NCBI GenBank assembly: GCA_002919235.1
Contig: PKEX01000003.1
Location: forward strand, 1-64,000
Source of the DNA: Clostridia bacterium
Lineage (GTDB): Bacteria > Bacillota > Limnochordia > DTU080 > RSA5
Direction of reading: 5' to 3'
DNA: 64,000 nucleotides
Translations under genes and position numbers: made by a program
The notes under the pieces: model-generated
What the model saw: the letters and a program-made list of their open reading frames with translations, nothing else
Database searches by the model: none
What the model was told of the DNA's origin: nothing
Shown here: positions 20,000-31,571 of the stretch, piece after piece
Numbering within the stretch: position 1 is the stretch's first letter
Layout of the letters: each line of letters starts with the position of its first letter

Positions 20000-21938
20000 T
20001 ATGGGCCTTGAGGCCCAGCACCCTGCTGTCGCCCACCCTGCGGGTCACCTCGATCTGGTCCAGATACTCCAGGATCGGCACCGCGTACTTGCGCGACGTG
20101 CCAAGGAGGTCCCGCACCGCGGCCACGTCGATGCTCCCGTGCTCCCGGATGTAGCGGATCACCTGCGCCCGGATGTCCTCAAAGGCTTCCCTCGACAGCA
20201 CGATCCCCTTCGCGACGCGGACGATCCGGCCCTGGTCCACCAGGGCGCTCACCAGCTCTTCATCGAGCCCTACCTGCGCCGCGAGCTCATCCAGCCCTGG
20301 CGGGGCGTAGGGATGCTGGTTGAGCAGGGCGAGAAGCCGCTCCACCTGAGCCTCCTGAGCGGGCGTCAGCGCGACCCGGTGCCCCGCCAGGCGGATGCGG
20401 GCGCCCTCCGTCGCCAAGAGCCCCTCCTTTGCCAGGGCATCCACCATCTCGTCAAAAAAGCGCCAGCCGACGCCCAAGTGGCTGCGAAGCGTCTCCCGGG
20501 GAAGCCCTGCCCGCAGCGGGTACTGCCGGTGGTAGGACTCGAGGTGGTCCAGGATCTTTTCTTTGAGGCGGAGCCAGGCGCCGGCCTGCACCAGAAACGA
20601 CGGCAGGCTCACCGCCTCGCCGGCGGCCACGGCTTCTTGCACGCACTGGGCGATCCGGCTCCGGGTCGCGGGAACGTGCCGTTCCAGGTCCTCCCGGGCG
20701 AGCCAGCCCTGTTCCTTGAGCAGGATCCGGATGAGCGCCTCTTCGGACGCCCCGATGCGAGCCCTGAGGAGCGAGAGGTCCAGCCGCTCCGGCTCCCGTT
20801 CCCCGGCAAGGACCACGTGGGCTTCGGAATACTCCTCCCGGCGGTAGCGGTGGTTGAGGCCCCGCACCTTGCGGGCGGGCGCCGCCAGCACCCGGCCGCC
20901 GCCCACCGTCACCTGCTGCGACGGATCCCGCACCACGAACCGGTCCTGCCACTGGGCGGCACACGCCTTATCCAGTTCGAGCTGGGCCAGGGCCTCTTCG
21001 CCGGGCACCAGAACGTCCACGTCCAGCAGGCGGACGCGGGCCAGCCGCTCGGCGCTGCCGATGTACACCTTGAGCAAGGAATCCCGGGGCAAGGGGCGCG
21101 GCAGGCCGGGCACCGCCTTCAGGTGCACGTGGATCACCGTGCTGGGAGCGATTTGCCCGGGCCGCACCAGGGCGTCGCCCCGTTCGAGGTGGTTTTCGAG
21201 CCCCGCCACGTTGAGCGCGACCCGGCCGCCCACCGCTCCTTCCTCCACCGGCCGGTTGTGCATCTGGATGCCCCGGACCCGCACCACGTCTCCCGTGGGG
21301 ATCACCTCGAGTTCATCTTCGAGGCGGACGGTGCCGCCCTGCAGCGTCCCGGTGACCACCGTCCCCGTGCCTTTGATGGTGAACACCCGGTCGATCCAAA
21401 GCCGGGGCCGGCCCAGGTCGGGCGGCTCGGGCGCGCCGGCGATCGCGGCGTCGATGGCCGCCTTGAGCTCGTCGAGCCCCTGGCCGGTGGGGACGGCCAC
21501 ACGGACCACGGGCGCGCCCTCCAGCACCGTGCCCCTCACCTTCTCCCGCACCTCTTCTTCCACCAGGTCGAGCCATTCCTCGTCGACCAGGTCCGCTTTG
21601 GTGAGGGCGATGACGCCCCGGGAGATGCCCAGGAGATCCAGGATCTCCAGGTGCTCCTGGCTTTGCGGCATCCAGCCTTCGGTCGCCGCGACCACGAAGA
21701 GCGCGAGGTCGACGCCGCCCACGCCCGCCAGCATGTTCTTGATGAACCGCTGGTGGCCCGGGACGTCGACGACCCCCACCTCCCGCCCTGAAGGCAGTTT
21801 GAGGTAGGCGAAGCCCAAGTCAATGGTCATGCCCCGCTCTTTTTCCTCTTTGCGGCGGTCAGGATCGATCCCGGTCAGCGCGCGGATCAGCGTCGACTTG
21901 CCGTGGTCGATGTGACCGGCCGTCCCTATGACGTGCAT
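19989..21938 (-). CDS. selB: selenocysteine-specific translation elongation factor
   Basis: [49 protein letters not shown]-terminal winged-helix repeats. Confidence 0.95.
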   Translation of the reverse strand: MHVIGTAGHIDHGKSTLIRALTGIDPDRRKEEKERGMTIDLGFAYLKLPSGREVGVVDVPGHQRFIKNMLAGVGGVDLALFVVAATEGWMPQSQEHLEILDLLGISRGVIALTKADLVDEEWLDLVEEEVREKVRGTVLEGAPVVRVAVPTGQGLDELKAAIDAAIAGAPEPPDLGRPRLWIDRVFTIKGTGTVVTGTLQGGTVRLEDELEVIPTGDVVRVRGIQMHNRPVEEGAVGGRVALNVAGLENHLERGDALVRPGQIAPSTVIHVHLKAVPGLPRPLPRDSLLKVYIGSAERLARVRLLDVDVLVPGEEALAQLELDKACAAQWQDRFVVRDPSQQVTVGGGRVLAAPARKVRGLNHRYRREEYSEAHVVLAGEREPERLDLSLLRARIGASEEALIRILLKEQGWLAREDLERHVPATRSRIAQCVQEAVAAGEAVSLPSFLVQAGAWLRLKEKILDHLESYHRQYPLRAGLPRETLRSHLGVGWRFFDEMVDALAKEGLLATEGARIRLAGHRVALTPAQEAQVERLLALLNQHPYAPPGLDELAAQVGLDEELVSALVDQGRIVRVAKGIVLSREAFEDIRAQVIRYIREHGSIDVAAVRDLLGTSRKYAVPILEYLDQIEVTRRVGDSRVLGLKAHITP

Positions 21939-21996
21939 GCCGCCCTTGCACCCCAATCCGTCCCGTCGATCCGGGGCTCTGCCGTGCGCGAGACCG

Positions 21997-22650
21997 CTAG
22001 CCGCGGGTGAACTTGCCGACGCCGAAGACGAAGAAGAGACAGGCAAAGACCAGCAGGAAAAGGCCGAGCCCGGCGATGAGCCCCTGCTGCGCCCGGGGGC
22101 TCATGAGGCGCCGCCCCTTGGCCAGGGCGAACGAGAGCGCCGTCAGCCAGACGAAGTCGGCCATGATGTGCCCGGTGAAAAAGCTCGCGATGCCGAGGCC
22201 GCCCAGTCCCCGCGCCACCGCGACCGAGCCGGTGCCTACCGTAGCCCACCACAGGTACCAGTACGGGTTGGCAAGGCTCGCCAGGACCCCGCCCAGCACG
22301 GGCCGGGGCAGCCGGGTATCGGCTTCGGGGCTCTGGAAGTCCGCACCCCGGCGGGCCTCGGTGATCATCCCCCAGGCCATCCAGGCCAGGACGGCCGCGC
22401 CCAGGACGGAGATGGTCCCCGTCACCGCCGGCAGCTCCAGGAACCGCCCGGCGCCCAGGGCCAGCGCCAGGACCAAAAGGCCTTCGACGATGCCGTGGCC
22501 CAGCGTCACCAGGGGCCCCGCCGCGGCGCCCCAGCGCCCTGCGGCGGCCAGGGTGACGGACGTGACGGGCCCGGGCATCACCGCCCCGGACAGACCTATG
22601 CCGAAGGCGGCCGCCGCAATGCCGCCCAGTTCAAGCCAATTGAAACTCAT
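21997..22650 (-). CDS. LysE-family transporter
   Basis: GLSGAVMPGPVTSVTLAAA with ~6 TM. Confidence 0.8.
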   Translation of the reverse strand: MSFNWLELGGIAAAAFGIGLSGAVMPGPVTSVTLAAAGRWGAAAGPLVTLGHGIVEGLLVLALALGAGRFLELPAVTGTISVLGAAVLAWMAWGMITEARRGADFQSPEADTRLPRPVLGGVLASLANPYWYLWWATVGTGSVAVARGLGGLGIASFFTGHIMADFVWLTALSFALAKGRRLMSPRAQQGLIAGLGLFLLVFACLFFVFGVGKFTRG

Positions 22651-22735
22651 GAGAAGACTCCAACCCTCATGACGGTTCCTCCGGTGCGGCCTTCATCCGG
22701 CGCGCCCCTCTCCCGCCCCGGGCTGCGGCGGGGAC

Positions 22736-24046
22736 CTAGAGCCCGTGCTCCTTTTTCCACGCCTCCAGCGCCTCGAGCGCCCGGCGGCTCAGCGCCTCCT
22801 TGCGGGCGTCCTTGTCCCGGATGCGCTCGGGCAGGGGCGGCAGCAGGCCGAAGTTGGCGTTCATCGGTTGGAAGTGGCGGGGGTCGGCAGCCGTAATGTA
22901 ATGGGCCAGGCTGCCCATCATCGTCTCGAGAGGGAGCGTGAGGGGCTCTTCCCCTTTCACCAGCCGGGCGCCGTTGATGCCGGCGATGAGGCCGGAGGCC
23001 GCCGATTCCACGTACCCCTCGACCCCCGTGATCTGCCCGGCGAAGAGCAGGTCCTCCCGGGCGCGCGCCTGGTAGGTGGGGAAAAGCACCTTGGGGGAGT
23101 TGAGAAAGGTGTTGCGGTGGATGACGCCAAAGCGGACGAACTCCGCCTCCCTCAGCGCCGGGATGAGGCTGAAGACTCTCTTTTGCTCGCCCCACTTGAG
23201 CCGCGTCTGAAAACCCACCAGGTTCAGCAAGGTGGCGCCGATGTTTTCCCGCCGCAGCTGCACCACGGCGTACGGCCGCTTCCCCGTGCGCGGGTCGGTG
23301 AGCCCCACCGGCCGCATGGGCCCGTAGCGCATGGTCTCAGGCCCCCGGCGGGCCAGCTCTTCGATGGGGACGCACCCTTCGAAAAACTTCAGCTCCTCTT
23401 TGATGTGGCCTTCGTGCACCTCGGCGGAGACCAGCGCCTCGTAAAACGCCGCGTACTCGTCCTTGTCCAGGACGCAGTTGAAGTAGTCGTCGCCGCCCCG
23501 CCCCCAGCGGGCGCCCCAAAAGCCCTTGGACATGTCGACGCTTTCGGCCGTGACGATGGGCGCCGCGGCGTCGTAGAAGTAGAGGTCCTCCGAGCCCGTG
23601 AGCTCCCGGATCTTGGCCGCCAGGGCGTCGCTGGTGAGCGGCCCCGTGGCGATGACGGCGGGACCCGGGGGGATCTCCGTCACCTCCTCGCGAATCACCC
23701 GGATGCGGGGATGCGAGGCCAGCCTTTCGGTCACCGCCCGGGCGAAGAGCTCCCGGTCCACGGCCAGGGCGCCGCCGGCGGGCACCTCGTGCTGGTCGGC
23801 GCAGGCGATGATGCACGAGTTGAGCCGGCGCATCTCCTCCTTGAGCAGGCCGGCCGGGCTTTCGATGCGCTTGGCTCCCAGGGAGTTGGTGCAGACCAGC
23901 TCCGCCAGGTGCTGGGTGTGATGGGCCGGCGTCATCTTCTGCGGGCGCATTTCGTAAAGGTCCACGTCGACCCCGAGGTTGGCCGCCTGCCAGGCGGCTT
24001 CGGCGCCCGCGAGGCCGCCGCCCACGACGATCAGACGCGAGCTCAC
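22736..24046 (-). CDS. trmFO: methylenetetrahydrofolate--tRNA-(uracil-5-)-methyltransferase
   Basis: [51 protein letters not shown] start. Confidence 0.95.
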   Translation of the reverse strand: MSSRLIVVGGGLAGAEAAWQAANLGVDVDLYEMRPQKMTPAHHTQHLAELVCTNSLGAKRIESPAGLLKEEMRRLNSCIIACADQHEVPAGGALAVDRELFARAVTERLASHPRIRVIREEVTEIPPGPAVIATGPLTSDALAAKIRELTGSEDLYFYDAAAPIVTAESVDMSKGFWGARWGRGGDDYFNCVLDKDEYAAFYEALVSAEVHEGHIKEELKFFEGCVPIEELARRGPETMRYGPMRPVGLTDPRTGKRPYAVVQLRRENIGATLLNLVGFQTRLKWGEQKRVFSLIPALREAEFVRFGVIHRNTFLNSPKVLFPTYQARAREDLLFAGQITGVEGYVESAASGLIAGINGARLVKGEEPLTLPLETMMGSLAHYITAADPRHFQPMNANFGLLPPLPERIRDKDARKEALSRRALEALEAWKKEHGL

Positions 24047-24142
24047 GGCAATGCCCTCCCTACACCCCATAGCATACCGTCCAAAGCAAGGGCGCACAAG
24101 TCTCGGCCCCCGCCGGGACGAGCCCGCGTCCTGCCCCGTCCT

Positions 24143-24763
24143 CTAGACGGTCCGTCCGCGCTGCTCCCCGGGCCCGGACCAGGCGGGCGCCCGCAGGGCG
24201 AGGCCGTGGGCCGCGAGGCTTTTCGCGAGGAGGTAGGCGCCGGCGGCCTTGACGATGTCCACCGGGAGAAACGCCGCGCCGACGGCCAAAGCGCTCGCGA
24301 GGGAGCCGGTGTGGTACGACAGCACCAGGACGCCCGGGACATGGATCGCCGCCAGCCCCAGCGCCATCGCCCCCATCGCCCGCCAGGGGCCGGCCGTGCT
24401 ACTCCTTTCAAAGAGGCGGCCCACCACCCACGCCGCCAGGATGAAACCCAGGAGGTAGCCGCCTGTGGGACCGGCTAGAGCCTGCACGCCGCCGTTGCGC
24501 CCGGCGAAGACGGGCAGGCCGATGGCGCCCATCAACACGTAGACGGCTTGACTCAGCGCCCCGGCCCGGGCGCCCAGCACCGCGCCGGAGAGGAGCGTCA
24601 CCAGCACCTGAAGGGTGAAGGGGACGAAGGGCATCGGGATCGTGATGACCGCGGCCACCGCGGTCAGCGCCGCGAAAAGGCCGGCGGCGGTAAGTTCCCT
24701 GAGGGACCAGGCCGGCGCACGGCCCGGCGCCGGGGAGGACTTCAGTGGCGTCGACGCGCGCAT
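24143..24763 (-). CDS. bioY: biotin transporter BioY
   Basis: ELTAAGLFAALTAVAAVITIPMPFVPFTLQVLVTLLSGAVLG, GPTGGYLLGF. Confidence 0.92.
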   Translation of the reverse strand: MRASTPLKSSPAPGRAPAWSLRELTAAGLFAALTAVAAVITIPMPFVPFTLQVLVTLLSGAVLGARAGALSQAVYVLMGAIGLPVFAGRNGGVQALAGPTGGYLLGFILAAWVVGRLFERSSTAGPWRAMGAMALGLAAIHVPGVLVLSYHTGSLASALAVGAAFLPVDIVKAAGAYLLAKSLAAHGLALRAPAWSGPGEQRGRTV

Positions 24764-24826
24764 GGGACGACCTCCGTTCGTTGGAAAATCGAACCTGTCC
24801 AGAATCATCCCCCGAAGGCGCCCCAT

Positions 24827-24859
24827 TTGTCAACCCCTATTTTTACTTTTGGTTGACAT
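24827..24859. promoter_or_regulatory. BirA-type operator
   Basis: TTGTCAACC-N15-GGTTGACAT between birA and bioY. Confidence 0.8.
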
Positions 24860-24877
24860 ATAGGTGCTCGTCCCGCA

Positions 24878-25855
24878 TCAGCGGCCCCGGCGCAAGGAGA
24901 CGTCGCCGGCGTAGACGGGGACCGTCCTTCCCTCCGGGTCCTTGACCAAGAGCGCCCCGTCGGGAGCCAGGTCCACGGCGGTCCCGGTCCAGCGGCGGGA
25001 GGCGCCGATCACTTCCACCGGCTCGCCCAGGTACGCCATCTTCCGGCGCACCTCGTCCAGGAGCGGATCGAACCCCTTCTCCATCCATTGGAGGTAGCCC
25101 GCTTCAAGGTGGGTCAAGAGCGCGGCGAGGAGCTGGACCCGGTCTACCTTGCGGCCGGTGGCCGCCATCAGCGACGTGGCCTGGTCCCGGGCGTCCTCGG
25201 GAAACGCTCCGGCCGGCAGGTTGGCGTTGATCCCCACCCCGGCCACCAGGAACCGCACCTCTTCCAGCTCCGCTTCCATCTCCACCAGGATCCCGGCCAC
25301 CTTCTTGCCGTGCACCAGCACGTCGTTGGGCCACTTCACCTGCACCGGCACGCCGGCCGTCTCCTCCACGGCCCGGCAGGCGGCCAAGGCCGCGATGAGC
25401 GCCGCCCGGGGCGCTTCGTACGGCGGGACGGCGGGCCGCAGGACGATGGAGACCCACACGCCCAGGCCAAAAGGGGACGCCCAGCTCCTTCCCCTCCGGC
25501 CTTTCCCTTTCAGCTGCTCCTCGGCGACGACCACCAGCCCTTCGGGCGCTCCCTCTTCCGCGAGGCTCTTGGCCAGGTCGTTGGTGGAGTCCACCCGCTC
25601 CCGGTACTCGATGCGGCGGCCGATGAACCGGGTCGAAAGCCGCGCCTCCACTTCCCACGGGTAGAGGCGGTCGGGGCGGGCCAGCAGGCGATAGCCCCGG
25701 CGCGGCGCCGCTTCGATCACGTAGCCGTCGGCCCGGAGCTCTTCGATCCACTGCCACACCGCCGTGCGGCTCCTTCCCGCCGCCCGGCTCAGCGCCTCGC
25801 CCGAGACGTACCCTTCCGCCTCGCTCAAGGCCTTGAGAATCTGGATCTTCATCAA
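24878..25855 (-). CDS. birA: biotin--[acetyl-CoA-carboxylase] ligase / biotin repressor
   Basis: N-terminal HTH, STNDLAKSL, GKGRRGRSWASP, VKWPNDVLV. Confidence 0.95.
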   Translation of the reverse strand: MMKIQILKALSEAEGYVSGEALSRAAGRSRTAVWQWIEELRADGYVIEAAPRRGYRLLARPDRLYPWEVEARLSTRFIGRRIEYRERVDSTNDLAKSLAEEGAPEGLVVVAEEQLKGKGRRGRSWASPFGLGVWVSIVLRPAVPPYEAPRAALIAALAACRAVEETAGVPVQVKWPNDVLVHGKKVAGILVEMEAELEEVRFLVAGVGINANLPAGAFPEDARDQATSLMAATGRKVDRVQLLAALLTHLEAGYLQWMEKGFDPLLDEVRRKMAYLGEPVEVIGASRRWTGTAVDLAPDGALLVKDPEGRTVPVYAGDVSLRRGR

Positions 25856-26009
25856 AAAGTCACAATCCTTTCATCAAAATGCCCATGTCCACCCGTTGGA
25901 GGGGCCCCGGCAGTGCGTTATAATGATCGCACGGGGGCAGTTCGGAGCGCCGCGGCGGCCGCTTCCCGACCGCGCGGCGCGGCACAGCAAGAGGAGGCGT
26001 TGACACCCT

Positions 26010-27233
26010 ATGAATCCCCGTGTTATACGCTCGATTCCCATTCTCCTGGTGGCTGCCTTGGCTTTTGCAGGCGCCTTCGCATGGATGGGAAACGAGCCGG
26101 GTGTGCTCCATGCCCAGCCCAGCGAGACGCCGGTAGTGCGGGCGGCGCTTCCCGGGGCCCTCGACGCCGCGATGGGCAACCCGTACCTCATCGCGGACAT
26201 CGCCGAACGGGTGACGCCGGCGGTGGTCTACATCGAAGTGACGTGGCCGGCGCCGGAGCGCTCGTCGCGCAATCCGTTCGCCAACGACCCGTTCTTCCGG
26301 GACTTTTTCTGGTTCAACCCCTGGCCTGAGACGCCGCGGGGACCGCAGATCTCGCGCGGCAGCGGCTTCATCATCAGCGAAGAGGGGTACATCCTCACCA
26401 ACCAGCACGTGGTCGGAAACCCCGGCGACGGGCAGAAGGTGACCGTCAAGCTCCACACCCCCGACTTCCAGGGCGAGGTGGAGGCGCGGATCGTCGGCGC
26501 CGACTACGGGCTGGACCTGGCAGTGCTGCAGATCGACAAGCCCCGGGGGCTCGACAAGCTCCCCACCGTGCCGCTGGGCGACTCGGACGCGAGCCGGCCC
26601 GGCGAGTGGGTGATCGCCATCGGCAACCCCTACGGCGAGCAGTACGAGCACACCGTCACCGTGGGCGTGCTCTCCGCCAAGGGGCGGGAGATCCAGATCT
26701 ACGACTCCAACCAGCGCCGCTGGAAGACCTACACCAACCTGATGCAGACCGACGCGGCCATCAACCCCGGCAACTCGGGCGGGCCGCTCATCAACATCCG
26801 GGGCGAAGTGATCGGCATCAACACGGCCGTGAACGCCGCGGCGCAGGGGATCGGTTTCGCCATTCCCATCAACACCGCCCTTGACGTCATGGAGCAGCTG
26901 ATCACCGAAGGCCGGATCCGCCGGGCCTACCTGGGCGTCGAGCTCTACGACCTGGACGAGATCCAGGACCGGGTGAAGCAGCTCCTCGGCCTCGACCTCA
27001 AAGAAGGCGCGATGATCACCCGGATCGAACCGGGCACCGCGGCGCTGGAGGCGGGCCTGCAGGTGTACGACGTCATCCTCCGGATCGGCGACACGCCCAT
27101 CCGGTCCCGCCAGGACGTCGTCGACGACCTGGCCAAGCGCAAGCCCGGCGATGAGGTCGTCATCCAGGTGTGGCGGCGCGGCCGGACCATCATGGTCCCC
27201 GTCATCCTGGGCGAGCGCCCGCCCGGCATCTGA
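26010..27233 (+). CDS. HtrA/DegP-like S1C serine protease with PDZ domain
   Basis: Signal/TM anchor, TNQHVV, DLAVLQID, NPGNSGGPL, C-terminal PDZ. Confidence 0.92.
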   Translation: MNPRVIRSIPILLVAALAFAGAFAWMGNEPGVLHAQPSETPVVRAALPGALDAAMGNPYLIADIAERVTPAVVYIEVTWPAPERSSRNPFANDPFFRDFFWFNPWPETPRGPQISRGSGFIISEEGYILTNQHVVGNPGDGQKVTVKLHTPDFQGEVEARIVGADYGLDLAVLQIDKPRGLDKLPTVPLGDSDASRPGEWVIAIGNPYGEQYEHTVTVGVLSAKGREIQIYDSNQRRWKTYTNLMQTDAAINPGNSGGPLINIRGEVIGINTAVNAAAQGIGFAIPINTALDVMEQLITEGRIRRAYLGVELYDLDEIQDRVKQLLGLDLKEGAMITRIEPGTAALEAGLQVYDVILRIGDTPIRSRQDVVDDLAKRKPGDEVVIQVWRRGRTIMVPVILGERPPGI

Positions 27234-27305
27234 CGCCGGCGGCCGGGACCTCTCAGGCGGCCACCACGACGACGAGACCCAAGCACGACCCAAGCGAAAC
27301 GCGAA

Positions 27306-27345
27306 GCGGCCCGGGTCGCCTCGAGGCGATCCGGGCCGCCTGTTG
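27306..27345 (+). terminator. hairpin after the HtrA gene
   Basis: GCGGCCCGGGTCGCCTCGAGGCGATCCGGGCCGC near-perfect 34-bp palindrome. Confidence 0.55.
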
Positions 27346-27366
27346 TTCCCCGGGCACCGGGAAGCG

Positions 27367-27759
27367 TCAAAGCTCTTCTTCGGCCGGGGAGCGCAAGTCC
27401 GCAGGCGTCCGGGTGATCTCCACTTCCACTTCGCCCACGATGCCGCCTATGGGCACGCTGGGCTTTCTCACCCGCACCACCACCGCCTCAAGGTCGTACG
27501 CGGAGAGCAGCACCTCCGCGATGGCCTCCGCCAGCGATTCGATGAGGCGGAACTCCTGCTCTTCCACGATCTCCTTGATGGCCGTGTACACGTCGACGTA
27601 GTTGATGCTCTGGTCGATGTCGTCCGCCTGGGCGGCGGACCGGAGGTCGAGATGGAGCTCGACGTCGACTTCAAAGCGCTGCCCGATCTCCCGCTCCGCC
27701 TCGAAGACGCCGTGATAGGCGTAAAACTCCATATCCCGCACGACGATCCGGTCGCTCAT
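27367..27759 (-). CDS. folB: dihydroneopterin aldolase
   Basis: MSDRIVVRDMEFYAYHGVFEAEREIGQRFEVDVEL, NYVDVY, SLAEAIA. Confidence 0.92.
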   Translation of the reverse strand: MSDRIVVRDMEFYAYHGVFEAEREIGQRFEVDVELHLDLRSAAQADDIDQSINYVDVYTAIKEIVEEQEFRLIESLAEAIAEVLLSAYDLEAVVVRVRKPSVPIGGIVGEVEVEITRTPADLRSPAEEEL

Positions 27760-27810
27760 CGCTGGCCTCCTGTCGCGTCGGTACGCTCCGCCTGGCGCGG
27801 CGAGCGGCTG

Positions 27811-29775
<1,965 letters not shown>

Positions 29776-30113
29776 AAAAGCGGCCTCCCCTCGATTGCTG
29801 CCTCCGCTTCGGGTTCCTTATTCGGGTTTCCTATCGGTCAGATCACCCGGATCGGACGCCCTCGTCTGGGCCGTCCAAAAGAAAGCAGAGCCGGGATGCT
29901 CGTGTGCACCGCCGGCAAGCGACCCTCCTGCCGCTTCGGCGTCCCCCCCACATCGAGCTCGCGCTCCCGGCACACGCGTCCACATCCAGATGATATCGGC
30001 TGTGACCAAGGCGGGAAAATCCTTTTCCACCGTCATTTCATTATACCATACGCCCGCCGCGGGACACAATGAAACGCCGCCTGCTCCGGTTCTTCGGCGG
30101 GGTGCCCCCGGGA

Positions 30114-31526
30114 TCAAAGGGGCTCCGCCTCAAGGCAGAGGATCCGGCGGCTCTCCTCGCCCGCCCGAACCCGCTCGGCCAGCGCATAGCCCACCACCCA
30201 GACGACGCCCCGGCGGTCCGCGACCACCGGCACCTTTTCCCGCTGGCTCTTGGGCACCTTGGCGTCGATCAGGATATCTTTCACTTTCTTGGTGCCGGAC
30301 AAGCCCAGCGGCTGCAGGCGGTCGCCCTCTTTGCGCGACCGGACCGCCAGCGGGGGTGCGAGCTTCTCCCAGTCGAGGAGCGCCCGCCGGGGGCCGGGAG
30401 GAAACCGGACGCGCACCGCCGAGAGGGGCCCGTCCACCACCTGGGCCCGAAGCCGCACGGCAAGACCTGCGTGGACCGTCTCCCCGGGCACGTTCACCGG
30501 GCGTTCCGGCTGCGGCTCCGCCCGGTTTGCGCCGGACGGCTCGAACACCACCCGGCCGTATTCATTTCGCACCGCGACGCCTCCGAACACGCCGATGGTA
30601 AAGCTCCCCCGGCTTTCCGCGGCCCGTTCCAGCACCTCTTCCACGTGGTCAAAGTCGAGCCCCTTTTCGTCCCCGGCCGCCATCCCGTACGCCCGGCGGA
30701 CGAGCCGGCGGGCGATCGCCCGGGAAAGCCCGGTCAAGGCCTTCCCGTCCACCCGCACCGCCACGGCTCCCTCCGCCTCCTGTACCTCGAAGAGAGCCCG
30801 GGCGGCCCGCTCCGCCTCCGCGGCCACCACCGCGTCCTCCTCCCGGGCGATCTCCGCCAGCTGCGCCAGGTGCCGCTCGGCTGCCGGGTTGATCCCGGCC
30901 AGCAGGGGAAAGAGCCGGCGGCGAATCCGGTTTCTCAAATAGGTGTCGCTGGCGTTGGAAGGGTCGTCGACGTATTCCAGGCCGTGCTCCCGGCAGTAGC
31001 TTTCCGTCTCGGCGCGGGACACCCAAAGGAGCGGCCGGACGATGTCGCCCAGGACGGGAGCGATCCCCGAGAGGCCCCGGAGACCGGCGCCCCTCAGGGC
31101 CTGCATGAGCACGGTCTCCGCCTGGTCCGTCAAGGTGTGGCCCACGGCGATCCGGCGGGCGCCTTGCGCCGCCGCCGCCCGCCGCAGCGCTTCGTAGCGG
31201 AGCTCCCGGGCGGCCTCCTGCACCGATTCCCCGGTGGCCGCCACCCGCGCCGGGACGTCCACCTTCATCTCGACGTACTCGGCGCCGCACCGGCCGGCGA
31301 GCCGCCTTACCCACTCCCGCTCGGCGCGGGTGTCATCCCTCAGCCCGTGATCGACGTAGACCGCCACCAGCGAAAGGGACCACTCCCGCAGCCCCTCGGC
31401 CAGGACGTGCAGGAGACAGGACGAGTCGGCCCCGCCCGAGCAGCCCACGGCCACCCGCTCGCCCGGGGAAAACATGGCGTGCCGCTCGATGCATCGTTTC
31501 ACGCGCGTGGGCAGGTCCGCATGCAT
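30114..31526 (-). CDS. tilS: tRNA(Ile)-lysidine synthase
   Basis: VAVGCSGGADSSCLLHVL, ARELRYEALRRAA, VGHTLTDQAETVLMQALRG. Confidence 0.95.
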   Translation of the reverse strand: MHADLPTRVKRCIERHAMFSPGERVAVGCSGGADSSCLLHVLAEGLREWSLSLVAVYVDHGLRDDTRAEREWVRRLAGRCGAEYVEMKVDVPARVAATGESVQEAARELRYEALRRAAAAQGARRIAVGHTLTDQAETVLMQALRGAGLRGLSGIAPVLGDIVRPLLWVSRAETESYCREHGLEYVDDPSNASDTYLRNRIRRRLFPLLAGINPAAERHLAQLAEIAREEDAVVAAEAERAARALFEVQEAEGAVAVRVDGKALTGLSRAIARRLVRRAYGMAAGDEKGLDFDHVEEVLERAAESRGSFTIGVFGGVAVRNEYGRVVFEPSGANRAEPQPERPVNVPGETVHAGLAVRLRAQVVDGPLSAVRVRFPPGPRRALLDWEKLAPPLAVRSRKEGDRLQPLGLSGTKKVKDILIDAKVPKSQREKVPVVADRRGVVWVVGYALAERVRAGEESRRILCLEAEPL

Positions 31527-31571
31527 GATAGGCTTAGGATTCCCGCCGCGCCCCGTTCCTCCTGCCGGGGT

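Noticed and set aside
29818-30117. 99-aa ORF upstream of ftsH
   Set aside because: No domain and poor composition; the region more likely holds the ftsH promoter (TATAAT on the minus strand). hpt, sometimes found between tilS and ftsH, is not recognisable here.
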